Origin: Streptomyces sp. NBC_01551
GTDB taxonomy: Bacteria > Actinomycetota > Actinomycetes > Streptomycetales > Streptomycetaceae
Assembly (NCBI RefSeq): GCF_026339935.1
Contig: NZ_JAPEPX010000001.1
Coordinates: 5,917,501-5,981,500, forward strand
Length of the DNA: 64,000 nt
Direction: 5' to 3'
Position 1 is the first letter of the stretch. The number at the start of each line of letters is the position of its first letter. Positions 1-8,884 of this stretch are shown here, piece by piece. The translations under genes were made by a program, and so were the position numbers. The notes below the pieces were generated by a model. It made no database searches. It worked only from the letters and a program-made list of their open reading frames with translations, and was not told the origin of the DNA.

Positions 1-2
1 TA

Positions 3-488
3 CCGGCTGCGCAGAACGCCGAGGACACCCTCGCCGTGATCGGTCACCGCCACGCCACCGTGCTGCTGTGGACCCTCAAGGCGCGCGGGACTTCGACCAT
101 GGCCGCACTTTCGGCCGAGGCGATGCCCGACCACAGCCCCAGCGCGATCTACCCGCCGATTCGCCGGCTCATCGACGACGGCCTGGTGGCCGTCGCCCGC
201 GATGACGCCGCCTCACTGCAGCTGACCGCCCCGGGCCAGGCCCTCGCCCCGATCTACCTGGCTCTTTCGACCTGGGCCACCGCCCGCCCGCTTCCCGAGG
301 CCCAGGCACACCCCGTCTGGGGCGCACCGCGCATCCCGGCCGCCACCCGCTCCGGGCAGTGGGCCGCCCACCAGGCACGCAAGACCAGCCCGGCCGTGGC
401 CGTAGCCCAGCCGCCGGCCCCCGCCCCGGCCACCGGGTGGCGGCCCGTGGATCTGTTCTCCGCACCGACCAGCGGACCGAGCCGGTGA
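3..488 (+). CDS. Winged-helix-like transcriptional regulator, 5'-truncated by window edge
   Basis: The frame is open from the first bases of the window, so the true start probably lies outside; the first internal start is a GTG at 36. The visible part begins with IGHRHATVLLWTLKARG and runs through a segment ending RRLIDDGLVAVARDD, which has the layout of the helix-turn-helix and wing of an HxlR/PadR-like regulator (a conserved first helix, then a recognition helix followed by a short wing). The C-terminal 60 residues are rich in Pro and Ala and probably disordered. It lies 94 bp upstream of two transporter genes on the same strand and could control them, but that is inference. The family assignment is tentative because the N-terminus is missing. 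Confidence 0.55.
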   Translation, partial: PAAQNAEDTLAVIGHRHATVLLWTLKARGTSTMAALSAEAMPDHSPSAIYPPIRRLIDDGLVAVARDDAASLQLTAPGQALAPIYLALSTWATARPLPEAQAHPVWGAPRIPAATRSGQWAAHQARKTSPAVAVAQPPAPAPATGWRPVDLFSAPTSGPSR

Positions 489-582
489 ACCCCAACCGAC
501 CACTGCCATGTTCCGGCCGCCCGCCGCCGGTATCCCCTCGCTCCCGGCGCCCTGGCGCTGAGCCCTGACGGAAAGCCCCCCG

Positions 583-1848
583 TTGACCGCTCGTTCGACC
601 GCCACCGCCCCGTCGGCCACGTACGGATCGGTCCTCGGCAGCCGCTACGTTGCTCGCCTGCTCGGTGGCACTCTGATCGGGCGCCTGCCCAACGGCATGG
701 TCCCCGTCTCGCTGGTCTTGTGGGTCACTGCGGGCGGCGGGACGCTGGCGTTCGGCGGACTCCTCGCCGCGCTCTACGGCCTGGCCTCGGGGCTCTCCCA
801 GCCGGTCAAGGGCCGGCTGATGGACAGGTACGGGCAGACCCGGATCTCCATCCCTGCCGCCGTGCTCAACTCCTCCTGCTTGCTGGCGCTCCCGTGGGTC
901 GGTGCCGACGGACAGCAGGTGGTGGTGACCGCAGTCGTGGGGTTCGCCGGGCTGATCACCCCGCCCCTGGAGGCCGGACTGCGGGCTTTGTGGCCGACGG
1001 TCCTGCCGGATGCGGGGCGGCGGCGCGTCGTGCAGGCCCTCGATACCGGCTCGCAGGGACTGCTCTACGTGGTGGGCCCACTGCTCGCCTCGTGGTTGGC
1101 GACCACTCATGGCCCCGATACCGCTCTGCTGGCGACCGCGGCACTCGGCCTGACGGGCTCGGCGATCGTGCTGACCGCCGGTCCGTCGAGGACGTGGCGG
1201 CCGACTTCAGAGGGCGGCGCGGGTACCGGACGGCTGATGAGCAGCGGGCTGGTCATGCTGTTCGTCGGTCTGGCGGGGACCGGGTTCACGCTCGGCGCGA
1301 TGAACGTCTGGGCCGCGGACATGGCCGCCGTACAGGAGCAGCCGATGCTGTCCGGGCTCCTTCCCGCCGTGTTCTCCACCGGCAGTTTCCTGGGCGGCCT
1401 GGTCTACGCCCGCAGGACCTGGCCCGGCACCACGACCACGCAACTTCTCTGCACCAGCCTCCTGTTCCTCCTTGGCTGGCTTCCCCTGCTGGCCGACCCA
1501 GGCCCCCGAGCGGCCGTCGGCCTCGTGGGGATACCGGGCCTCTTCCTCACCTTGATCATCACCAATGGCTTCCACACGGTGGACGCCCTCGCCCCGGCCT
1601 CCCGCACGACCGAGGCGTACGCCTGGCTGATCCTCTCGGTCGGCACCGGGCAGGCCGCCGGCACCGCGCTCGCCGGAGCCCTCTCCACCAGCCCGCAGAT
1701 CCTCGCTGCCCTGCCCGCCGCGGGCGCCGCAACTGCGCTGACCGTCCTGACCGCCGCCCGCCCCAAACTCGGCCCCGGCCGACGCCTGGGCCGCCACCGC
1801 CGCCCACGCCACAGCCACCCGCGCCACTCGGTCTCGACGCCCCGCTAG
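583..1848 (+). CDS. MFS transporter
   Basis: A 421-residue membrane protein with about twelve hydrophobic stretches separated by short polar loops, the size and layout of a Major Facilitator Superfamily exporter. Between predicted helices 2 and 3 it has KGRLMDRYGQTR, a match to the family's loop 2-3 signature (G-x-L-x-D-R-x-G-x-R/K). The start is a TTG at 583 with GGAAAG about ten bases upstream; no better ATG or GTG precedes it. The C-terminus is a basic, Pro/His/Arg-rich tail. The next gene is a second MFS protein 82 bp downstream, so the two may be co-transcribed and may export related compounds. The substrate cannot be told from sequence. Confidence 0.85.
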   Translation: MTARSTATAPSATYGSVLGSRYVARLLGGTLIGRLPNGMVPVSLVLWVTAGGGTLAFGGLLAALYGLASGLSQPVKGRLMDRYGQTRISIPAAVLNSSCLLALPWVGADGQQVVVTAVVGFAGLITPPLEAGLRALWPTVLPDAGRRRVVQALDTGSQGLLYVVGPLLASWLATTHGPDTALLATAALGLTGSAIVLTAGPSRTWRPTSEGGAGTGRLMSSGLVMLFVGLAGTGFTLGAMNVWAADMAAVQEQPMLSGLLPAVFSTGSFLGGLVYARRTWPGTTTTQLLCTSLLFLLGWLPLLADPGPRAAVGLVGIPGLFLTLIITNGFHTVDALAPASRTTEAYAWLILSVGTGQAAGTALAGALSTSPQILAALPAAGAATALTVLTAARPKLGPGRRLGRHRRPRHSHPRHSVSTPR

Positions 1849-1930
1849 CCGCTGTTGCCGCCCGCTCGGACTGTCGTCACCGTCCAGCCGGTCTGCTCCC
1901 CGAACGTATCCGCCCCACCCCGGAAAGACG

Positions 1931-3196
1931 ATGCCCCCCAAGCACGCTGCCGTCCTGCGGCCACCCACCGGCCGACATGTCCGCACTCCCGACTTCGGAC
2001 CCGTACGCGGCGTCTACGTCCCGCGCACCGCCGATGCCGGCGCCTTCGCGATGAGCACGTACGGCATCCCGCTGCTCGTCCTGGCCGTCACCGACTCAGC
2101 CACGTTGACCGGCTTGGCCTTCATGCTCGAATGGGTGCCCCGCCTTGGGGCGTTCGCCCTCGCGGGCACCGCCGTGGACCGGTTCGGCAGCACACGGGTC
2201 CTTCGCATCGCCTCGGTCCTGCGCGCGGCGGTCGTCCTCGCCGCAGCCGCCGTCCTGCCCTCCGTGGGCGAGGGAACGAGCGCCGTGATCACCGTCATGA
2301 CGCTGGCCGCCGCGACAGGCGTCCTCACGGAGTTCTCCTACATCGCGGCCGAGACCGCGGGCGGCGCCGCGAGCCGGGACGCCGGAGGCCATGCCCACCG
2401 CGTCCAGGCCGTCCTGCTGGGCATCGACCAGGGCGCCACCCTGGCCGGCCCGGCCCTGGCCGGCGTGCTGCTCCAGTACAGCGGCGCCACCGGCATGCTC
2501 CTGATCATCGCCGCCTGCTCCCTGCTCGGCGCGGCCCTGGCCCCCCGTCAGCGTCCCGTCTGGCCCCAAGAGGCCCCGGTCCCCGTCGCCCAGGGACTCA
2601 AGATCGGATGGCGGACCCTGCGGTCGCTCCCCGCCCTGGTGTGGTTGTGCGTCGGGCTGGTGCTGTCCAACTGCGCGATCGGCCTCGTGCAGGCCGCCGG
2701 CCCCGTCCTGGTCATCAAGCAACTCGGTGGCACGAGCAGCCAGGTCGGCCTCGTCTGGTCGGCCGCCGCCATCGCCTCCCTGGCCATGGTCACCCTCGCC
2801 CGCTTCGCGATCGACCGCGCCGGCCTGTGGCCGGTCGGGGCTGCCGCAGCCGCCCTCGCCTCCCTGGCCTGCCTGGCTCTGGCAGCCGCCGACACCTACA
2901 CCGTCTTCCTGGTCCTGGTGGCGCTGCTGATGGCCGGCGAAGCGGGCATGACCGTGGTGCTGCGCACCCTGCGCGCCCACCTCGTCCCGGCCGAGGTGTT
3001 CGGCAGCACCCTCTCGCTGATCATCCTGCTGCTCCTCGCGCCGTTCCCCCTCGCCGGAGCCCTGGTCGCGCTCACACCACCGGACCTGCTCGGCCACGCC
3101 ATCACCGCCTGCGCCGTCCTGCAGGCCGTCGGCCTGGCCGTGGCCTTCGCGAAACTCCGCACCCATCCGGCCACCCGCCGCCCGCTCCCCGCCTGA
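1931..3196 (+). CDS. MFS transporter (EntS-like)
   Basis: A 421-residue membrane protein with around twelve hydrophobic segments. The loop after the second helix reads AVDRFGSTRV, the MFS loop 2-3 signature. The overall look (short N-terminus, gap between helices 6 and 7 with APRQRPVWPQEAP) resembles enterobactin-exporter-like (EntS/MFS_3) multidrug or siderophore exporters, but the substrate is unknown. ATG at 1931 is preceded by GGAAAG, the same ribosome-binding sequence as the upstream MFS gene. The two proteins are not close copies of one another. The next gene starts 38 bp downstream, suggesting one operon. Confidence 0.85.
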   Translation: MPPKHAAVLRPPTGRHVRTPDFGPVRGVYVPRTADAGAFAMSTYGIPLLVLAVTDSATLTGLAFMLEWVPRLGAFALAGTAVDRFGSTRVLRIASVLRAAVVLAAAAVLPSVGEGTSAVITVMTLAAATGVLTEFSYIAAETAGGAASRDAGGHAHRVQAVLLGIDQGATLAGPALAGVLLQYSGATGMLLIIAACSLLGAALAPRQRPVWPQEAPVPVAQGLKIGWRTLRSLPALVWLCVGLVLSNCAIGLVQAAGPVLVIKQLGGTSSQVGLVWSAAAIASLAMVTLARFAIDRAGLWPVGAAAAALASLACLALAAADTYTVFLVLVALLMAGEAGMTVVLRTLRAHLVPAEVFGSTLSLIILLLLAPFPLAGALVALTPPDLLGHAITACAVLQAVGLAVAFAKLRTHPATRRPLPA

Positions 3197-3234
3197 CCTC
3201 TCCCACCCCGCCTGCCATCCCGAACAGGACCACC

Positions 3235-4443
3235 ATGCCCGAGCCCACCGACTCCACCCAGCCGCAGCACCTTCGCCTCCGCCTGCGCGAAGTGGCCGCC
3301 CTTGACGACGAGGCGTTCGCCCACTACCTGCAGGAGCGCTTCGAGCACCTGGTGACGGCCGCGATAGCCGATGCCGGCGGTCACCTCCGCCCCGCCCAGC
3401 ACGACCTGCTCCACGCTCCCGCTCGCCTGCACGAACTGCGTGACGCCCTCACCTTCGCCGAGGGCGACCTCCAGGTCGCCGTCGAGCGGATGACCTACCG
3501 CCAGGACCCGCGCACCACCCGCACTGCCCGCCAGCTGAGGCAGGTCCGTACCGCCCGCCACCAAGTCCACCGGGAAACCGCCGCGCTGCGCCGGTCCGAA
3601 GACCGCACGCGCGAATCCGAGGAGACTCCTTCGACGGACACGGTCACCACGACCCGGGGCTGGCTCTCGCAGGCGTATCCCGTCCTCTTCGCCCAGCTCC
3701 TCGCCCAGGCTCACGCCGCCGCAGGGCTGCCCGCGCGCCCGCTGGCCAAGGACATCTTCGACACCGTCGAGGAAGGCTGGGCCGATGGCTACCTCCCCGC
3801 GCCCCGCCCAGCGGAGTTCGACCGCCTGCTGTCCATGGGAGCCGTGGCCTTCCGCAGCGCTGTCGCCGATGACGCCCGCAATCAGAACGACCGCGATCCG
3901 GCGCTGCGCCACCCGCTGCTGCAGCGGCGCTGGAACACGGCACTGGAGGAACTGACCAGCCTGACCGTGCCGGTGGCCCGCGCCTCCAGCTCCTCGGCCC
4001 TGGGCTCCCTGCCCAACGGGTTCGCCGACATCCCCGAACCCGACGCCTTCAAGGTCCTCAACGCGCGCCGGTTCCTGGTCGCGGCCTGGCAGCGCCGAGC
4101 CGAACACAACCGCCTGATCCACCAGTACGCGATCACGGTGACCGACCGGCGCCGCGCCGCCCCCGACCACGATCTACGGCGCCAGGCCATCGACGCGGCC
4201 CTCGACCGCCTCGTCGCCGCGCAGCCTGCCGCCGCCGCCCGCATCCTGGCCCGGCTTCGCCCGTACGCCACCGCGGACGGAAGGCTCGAGCCGGACACCT
4301 TCACCCCGGCCTTGCGCGCCCGTGCCAAGCGCGAGGTTCTCGCCGACCTCGCCGTCATCCGGAGGCTGGACACCGTGTTGCCCTCCGCGCTCCCTCCCCG
4401 GCCGGCCCTCGCCGCCCCGGCTGCCCTGACCGCCGCGCTCTGA
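3235..4443 (+). CDS. Conserved hypothetical protein, mostly helical
   Basis: Encodes 402 residues from an ATG at 3235, chosen because an AGGA lies a few bases upstream and because the reading frame further upstream overlaps the MFS gene and is only its shadow. The protein is rich in Ala, Arg, Glu and Leu and should be almost entirely alpha-helical; residues 60-130 contain heptad-like Arg/Glu/Leu patterns that could form a coiled coil. There is no signal peptide, membrane segment or motif I recognise. Position between the transporters and a DUF317 gene, with 17-38 bp spacings, suggests one transcription unit. Function unknown. Confidence 0.75.
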   Translation: MPEPTDSTQPQHLRLRLREVAALDDEAFAHYLQERFEHLVTAAIADAGGHLRPAQHDLLHAPARLHELRDALTFAEGDLQVAVERMTYRQDPRTTRTARQLRQVRTARHQVHRETAALRRSEDRTRESEETPSTDTVTTTRGWLSQAYPVLFAQLLAQAHAAAGLPARPLAKDIFDTVEEGWADGYLPAPRPAEFDRLLSMGAVAFRSAVADDARNQNDRDPALRHPLLQRRWNTALEELTSLTVPVARASSSSALGSLPNGFADIPEPDAFKVLNARRFLVAAWQRRAEHNRLIHQYAITVTDRRRAAPDHDLRRQAIDAALDRLVAAQPAAAARILARLRPYATADGRLEPDTFTPALRARAKREVLADLAVIRRLDTVLPSALPPRPALAAPAALTAAL

Positions 4444-4472
4444 CCGCACCCCCTTCGTTCGTGGAGACGCCC

Positions 4473-5315
4473 TTGCCTTCATCCGCCCCCCAGTCCGCCG
4501 CCACCGTGGACGGCGACGTCTACGTCACCCCCCGCTACCTCGCCGGATCGCCCGGCTACGGCGATGCCGGCTTCGCCCCCGTCAAGCATTGGCCCCACCA
4601 TCACTTCGACGAGGGCCCGCACCAGCTCGTCGTAACCAGCCCGGACCACCGCATCCGGATCGGCTGGGCCGGAGACGACTACGACCTGTGGACGATCAGC
4701 GCCGCGCCCGACGCGGTCTCCGGACCGCAGTGGACCGCGATCGTCAACCAGAACACCCCGCCCGAGCTCGTCGCCGCCCTCACCACCGCCCTCGCCCGGG
4801 ACTGGGCCGATGGCCAGGACCGCTTCCTTGCGGCCCCGTCGGCGTACTGGGCCGACAGCGTGGCACCGCTGGTCGCCGCCGGCTGGCAGCGCATGGGCGC
4901 CGAGGTCGGCACCGTGGAGCTGGCTGCCCCCGACGGCAACGCGGGTGTCTACATCAACCGCTCCCGCCGCGACCTGCTGGACGGGACGGAACTGTGGGCC
5001 GGCCCTCCCGGCTGGGGCACCCGCGCGGAGATCACGTTCAGCCCCCGTACGCCCTCCCACCTCATTGCGGCCACCGCGGAGGCGTTCACCGATACAACTC
5101 CCGTGGCCCGCTGGCAGCAGGGCCTCGACCGTCAGCTCGCCGCCCTCGCGCAGCTCACGCCCGTCGTACCGCCCCGCCCTCCGGTGCCGACTCCCCGCGA
5201 TCTCCGCCCCCGCATCGGGGTCCGCCCGCCCGTCGCGGTCGGCAGCGTGCCGCGCTGGAGCACCGCCACCACCCCCTCCGCTGCCCTTCCCGCCCGCGGC
5301 GCTGTACGCCGCTGA
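4473..5315 (+). CDS. DUF317 domain protein
   Basis: Encodes about 280 residues. Two starts are possible in frame: GTG at 4461 and TTG at 4473. The TTG is preferred because GGAG at 4463-4466 gives a normal six-base spacing. The protein shows the DUF317 pattern typical of Streptomyces: VYVTPRYLAGSPG near the N-terminus, then TSPDHRIRIGWAGDDYDLW (the SPDY-type segment), then a second half with the same outline (YINRSRRDLLDGTELW ... EITFSPRTPSHLI), so there are probably two tandem DUF317 units. The tail is Pro-rich. DUF317 has no established function. Two further DUF317 genes occur at 10.9 and 11.7 kb. Confidence 0.8.
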   Translation: MPSSAPQSAATVDGDVYVTPRYLAGSPGYGDAGFAPVKHWPHHHFDEGPHQLVVTSPDHRIRIGWAGDDYDLWTISAAPDAVSGPQWTAIVNQNTPPELVAALTTALARDWADGQDRFLAAPSAYWADSVAPLVAAGWQRMGAEVGTVELAAPDGNAGVYINRSRRDLLDGTELWAGPPGWGTRAEITFSPRTPSHLIAATAEAFTDTTPVARWQQGLDRQLAALAQLTPVVPPRPPVPTPRDLRPRIGVRPPVAVGSVPRWSTATTPSAALPARGAVRR

Positions 5316-5334
5316 CCTACAACGAGGAACCCCT

Positions 5335-5807
5335 TTGGCCCTGTTCACCGAACAGTTCTTCGCCGACCACCTCACGCTGCCCTACCCCGAGGCCGCCGTC
5401 GTCGGCCATGCCTACTACGCCGCCCCCGCCCCAGACCTCCCGCTGCGGCTCCGCATCGACTTCGCCCCCACGATCTACGCCGACCGCTACGACGGGCTGC
5501 GACTGCAGATCGTGCACCTCGACAAAGGACCGATCGACACCGCCGTGCTGCGCTTCGCCGACCACGGCGCCTTCGACACCCGAGACCGGCGCCTCGGACA
5601 CAAGCCCGGCCAGGGCGAGTACGGCACCTTCAACGACTGGAACCACAGCGAGCCCCCCCGTGGGTCGGCATCGGCGTTACCCGGCTGCGGGCCGCGATCG
5701 ACCAGTACGTACGCCTGTGGATCCCCGGCGCTCCACCGGTACGGACCAGCCAGCCCCCCGCCGCCGCGGCCCGGCAAGTTCGGATCTCTGCCGCCCGGGC
5801 GCGGTGA
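5335..5807 (+). pseudogene. Conserved hypothetical gene with a frameshift in a C run
   Basis: TTG at 5335 follows GAGGAA with five-base spacing and opens a frame ALFTEQFFADHLTLPYPE... up to FNDWNHSEPP. At the run of seven C (5653-5659) this frame turns into improbable sequence and would run on into the next gene's signal peptide. One extra C there would switch to a sensible frame, WVGIGVTRLRAAIDQYVRLW, ending at a TGA at 5805-5807 and giving about 157 residues. The corrected protein looks like a small conserved actinobacterial protein with a C-terminal helix; no function is known. The shift may be a sequencing error in the C run or a real mutation. Confidence 0.6.
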
Positions 5808-5922
5808 CCACCCTCCTTCCCTAAAGCCCCGCCCCTCGGCCGTCATTGGCCCATCGCGCCTACTGACTCACCGCCGCCCGCACCCGACTTCCCCTCTCCA
5901 CCGACAGGACCCTCTCCTCCTT

Positions 5923-7611
5923 ATGCGCCTTCGCCCCGCCCGCCCCGCCCACCTGGCCGTCGCCGTCGCCGCCCTCGCGGCAGGCACCCTGCTGCCCGCG
6001 ACGGCCATGGCCGCCCCGGAAGCCTCCGTGGTGCTGGGCCCCGGCTACACCATCCCCGACTCCGAGGGACACGCCGCCTCCAGCCACATCGGCGCCTACG
6101 GCCCGCCCGGACCGGCCGTCCACGGCGACACCGAGACCTACTGCGCCGACCCTGAACGCAAGGGCCCGGCCGACGCCGGCGGCTACGGCGACCCGCAGCC
6201 GGTCCCGTCCTGGACGTCGTCGGTGACCGGGAAGCCCGTCACCAAGGAGAACCTGGCCCAGGCCGCCTACGTGATCGGCAAGTACGGGCAGACCCGCGAC
6301 AACGCCCAGGCCGCCGCGGTCGACGCCGTGGTGTACGAGTACCTGGCCGGCGGCACCTACGCCCTCGACGGCGACCGCGGCAAGCAGCGCCTGGCGTACC
6401 CGGTCGTCTCCCCGACCGCCCGCACCCTCGCCCAGGGCTACGTCGCCGAGGCCAAGAAGCTCGCGGGCCCCTACACCCTCCAGATCACGCCGTCGGTGAA
6501 GACCACCACCGCCGGGACGAAGGTCACCGTCGCGGTGAAGGTCACCACCACCGCCGGCACGCCGGTCCCGAAGGTCGCCGTCACGCTCGCCGAGTCAGGC
6601 TCCGGCACCGCCTCCGGCAAGGTCACCACGAACGACAACGGCACGGGCTCCTGGGAGTTCACCGCCGAGAAGCCCGGGACCGCCAGCGTCACCGCGACGG
6701 CCGAGGGGCTGCCCGCCATCGGGCTGCAGGTCCTCACGCCCAAGAACCCGGCCGCCCAGCGGATGCTGCTCGCTGGGGGCACCACCAGCGTCAAGGACTC
6801 CGCCGCCATCACCGTCGGCGAGGCCACCGGCGGCGTGACGATCCGCAAGAAGGACCCCGAAGGCACCCGCCTGGTCGGCGCAGCGTTCCAGCTCCTCGAC
6901 TCCGACGGCAAGCAGGTCGCCGCAGGCAAGACGGACGAACAGGGCAACCTCGTCTTCGACAAGCTCCCTGCCGGCACCTACCGGCTGCGCGAGACCTCCT
7001 CCGGCAGCCCCGTCCACGACCTGATCGCCGAGCAGACCATCACGATCACCGCCGGACGCACCGCCCAGGCCAACGCCCAGGACCTCGTCGACCCGTTCAA
7101 GAAGGCCCGCCTGTCGGTGAAGAAGACCGACAAGAACACCGGCAAGACCCTGCCGGGCGCGGTCATCGCCATCCGCGCCGATGAGACGGACAAGACCGGC
7201 AAGCACACCCCCGGCAAGGTGATCACCAGCGTCACCACCGGGACCGACGGCACCGCGACCGTCCCCCTCGACGTCACGCTCAAGGCGGGCACCCGCTACT
7301 GGGCCGGCGAGACCAAGGCCCCCGAGGGCTACCAACTCGACGCCTCACCGGTCGCGTTCACCGCCCGTCCCGGAGCCGACGTCACCGTCACCCTCGCCGA
7401 CAAGCCCACCGCGACCACGCCGCCGAGCCCGAGCACCCCGCCCGCGACACCCCCGGCCACCACCCCGCCGACGACGCCGCCCGGATCCCTCGCTCACACC
7501 GGCGCCGACGCCACCACCTGGCTGGCCGGCGGAGCCACCGCCCTGCTCGCCGCAGGCGGCGGCCTCTACCTGATCAACCGCCGCCGCCGTACGGGCGACG
7601 CCCCCAGCTGA
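5923..7611 (+). CDS. Secreted surface protein with SpaA-like domains and LAHTG anchor
   Basis: Encodes 562 residues from an ATG at 5923. A signal peptide (basic start, hydrophobic AVAVAALAAGTLLPATAMA) is followed by a domain of about 150 residues with TETYCADPERKGPADAGG and later NAQAAAVDAVVYEYLAGG, which is how the Cys and Gln motifs of thioester surface domains are placed; that reading is tentative. Next come an Ig-like domain (about 185-270) and two SpaA/prealbumin-like domains (GGVTIRKKDPEG...; ARLSVKKTDKNTGK...) of the kind that form isopeptide bonds. A Pro/Thr linker leads to SLAHTG, a hydrophobic helix and a basic tail, a class E sortase signal. The product should be covalently attached to the cell wall. 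It forms a pair with the next gene. Confidence 0.85.
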   Translation: MRLRPARPAHLAVAVAALAAGTLLPATAMAAPEASVVLGPGYTIPDSEGHAASSHIGAYGPPGPAVHGDTETYCADPERKGPADAGGYGDPQPVPSWTSSVTGKPVTKENLAQAAYVIGKYGQTRDNAQAAAVDAVVYEYLAGGTYALDGDRGKQRLAYPVVSPTARTLAQGYVAEAKKLAGPYTLQITPSVKTTTAGTKVTVAVKVTTTAGTPVPKVAVTLAESGSGTASGKVTTNDNGTGSWEFTAEKPGTASVTATAEGLPAIGLQVLTPKNPAAQRMLLAGGTTSVKDSAAITVGEATGGVTIRKKDPEGTRLVGAAFQLLDSDGKQVAAGKTDEQGNLVFDKLPAGTYRLRETSSGSPVHDLIAEQTITITAGRTAQANAQDLVDPFKKARLSVKKTDKNTGKTLPGAVIAIRADETDKTGKHTPGKVITSVTTGTDGTATVPLDVTLKAGTRYWAGETKAPEGYQLDASPVAFTARPGADVTVTLADKPTATTPPSPSTPPATPPATTPPTTPPGSLAHTGADATTWLAGGATALLAAGGGLYLINRRRRTGDAPS

Positions 7612-7691
7612 CCCCTCGCGCTGCCGGGCCCCACTTTCGGAGCCCGTGCCACACCGTCCCGCACCGCACAATCCCGCCCGGAGCACCCCTG

Positions 7692-8744
7692 ATGAAGCAC
7701 CGCCCCTTCCTCTTCACCGCGCTTGCCCTGACCGCCGCCGCCGTCCTGACCGGCCCGGCCACCATCGCCACGGCAGCCCCCTCCCCGTCCGCCGAAGCCC
7801 CCAAGGATCAAGGCGACCCCGCGCCGACGGACAAGGCCGGACTGCGCATCGCCAAGACGGACCCCGAAGGCCAGCCCGCCCCCGGAGCCGCCTTCCAACT
7901 GCTCGACTCAGCGGGTAAGACGCTCGCCGAGGGCAAGACCGGAGCCGACGGCACCCTGACCTTCTCCGACCTCGCCCCCGGCGTCGTACGCCTCAAGGAG
8001 ACCTCCTCCGGCAGCCCGCTGCTGGGCACCGTCCCCGACCAGGACGTCGTCGTCGCCCCCGGCGAGCCCAAGGTCCTGGCGATCACCGACCCGTACAAGT
8101 CCGCCGGCCTCACCCTCAAAGTCACCGACAAGGCCACAGGCAAGGGCCTGGCCGGAGCCATCGTCAACATCGCCCCGAAGGACGCCAAGGACGACAAGGG
8201 CGCCTTCACCCTCACCACCGGCCCGGACGGAACCGCCAAGGCCCCGCTCCCCGTCGGCAAGAAGACCGGCAGCGCCTACACCGCCACCGAGACCAAGGCC
8301 CCGGACGGCTACCGGCTGGAGACCACCCCGGTGGAGATCACGGCCAAGCCCGGAGCCGAGACCACCGCGGCCTTCACGAACGCGGCCACGGCCAAGCCCA
8401 CCGAGGAACCGACGGGGAAGCCGACGGCCAAGCCCACCGGCGATCCCACCTCCCAGCCCACGCCGACCGGCTCGCCCTCGACCGGCACCGGGGAGCCGAC
8501 CGATGCGGCATCCCCCTCCAGCAGCCCGGAGATCGGCACCGCTACCTCGACCCCCACCGAACCTGACACCAAGCCCGAAGGCTCCCTCGCCCACACCGGC
8601 GCCGACAGCACCAACGGGTGGCTCCTGGCAGCCGGCGGCCTTCTTCTCGCCGCCGGAGGCGGCGCCGTCTACGCCGCCCGCCGCCGTAAGAACGACGAGA
8701 GCGACACCGGCACCGGCCAGCACCGGCGTACCGACGACAACTGA
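7692..8744 (+). CDS. Secreted surface protein with SpaA-like domains and LAHTG anchor
   Basis: Encodes 350 residues; ATG at 7692 has GGAG eight bases upstream. A signal peptide (MKHRPFLFTALALTAAA...) is followed by two SpaA-like beta-sandwich domains, LRIAKTDPEGQPAPGAAFQL and LTLKVTDKATGKGLAGAIV. These match the two repeats of the preceding gene closely (for example the shared RLKETSSGSPL / RLRETSSGSPV segment), so the genes are paralogues. A Thr/Pro/Ser-rich linker of about 75 residues precedes SLAHTG, a hydrophobic helix and RRRK. It lacks the larger N-terminal domain of its neighbour and may be a smaller wall-anchored companion. A hairpin follows the gene. Confidence 0.85.
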   Translation: MKHRPFLFTALALTAAAVLTGPATIATAAPSPSAEAPKDQGDPAPTDKAGLRIAKTDPEGQPAPGAAFQLLDSAGKTLAEGKTGADGTLTFSDLAPGVVRLKETSSGSPLLGTVPDQDVVVAPGEPKVLAITDPYKSAGLTLKVTDKATGKGLAGAIVNIAPKDAKDDKGAFTLTTGPDGTAKAPLPVGKKTGSAYTATETKAPDGYRLETTPVEITAKPGAETTAAFTNAATAKPTEEPTGKPTAKPTGDPTSQPTPTGSPSTGTGEPTDAASPSSSPEIGTATSTPTEPDTKPEGSLAHTGADSTNGWLLAAGGLLLAAGGGAVYAARRRKNDESDTGTGQHRRTDDN

Positions 8745-8759
8745 CCTCACCACCACCGG

Positions 8760-8786
8760 CCCCGGGAACCAGACAGGTTCCCGGGG
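8760..8786 (+). terminator. Hairpin between convergent genes
   Basis: CCCCGGGAACC (8760-8770) and GGTTCCCGGGG (8776-8786) form a perfect 11-bp stem with a five-base loop, 15 bp after the stop of the LAHTG gene and ahead of the convergent minus-strand gene. There is no T run, as is usual for actinomycete terminators. Confidence 0.65.
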
Positions 8787-8884
8787 TCGACTGCGTTTCG
8801 CCCCTGTGGCCGGTGGCTGCCAGCAACGTCGCCGCCAGTTGCGCATCGTCTATAGGAGCACGGCTGCTCGTGCTTCGGGAGTCT

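Noticed and set aside
1855..3234. Upstream extension of the helical hypothetical gene to 862 codons
   Set aside because: It lies over the second MFS gene in another frame and reads as Arg/Pro-rich shadow sequence.
4810..7611. A 933-codon frame suggesting one large protein spanning the small 5.3-kb gene and the surface protein
   Set aside because: The surface protein has its own signal peptide starting at 5923, and the upstream half is the frameshifted small gene joined by the C-run shift.
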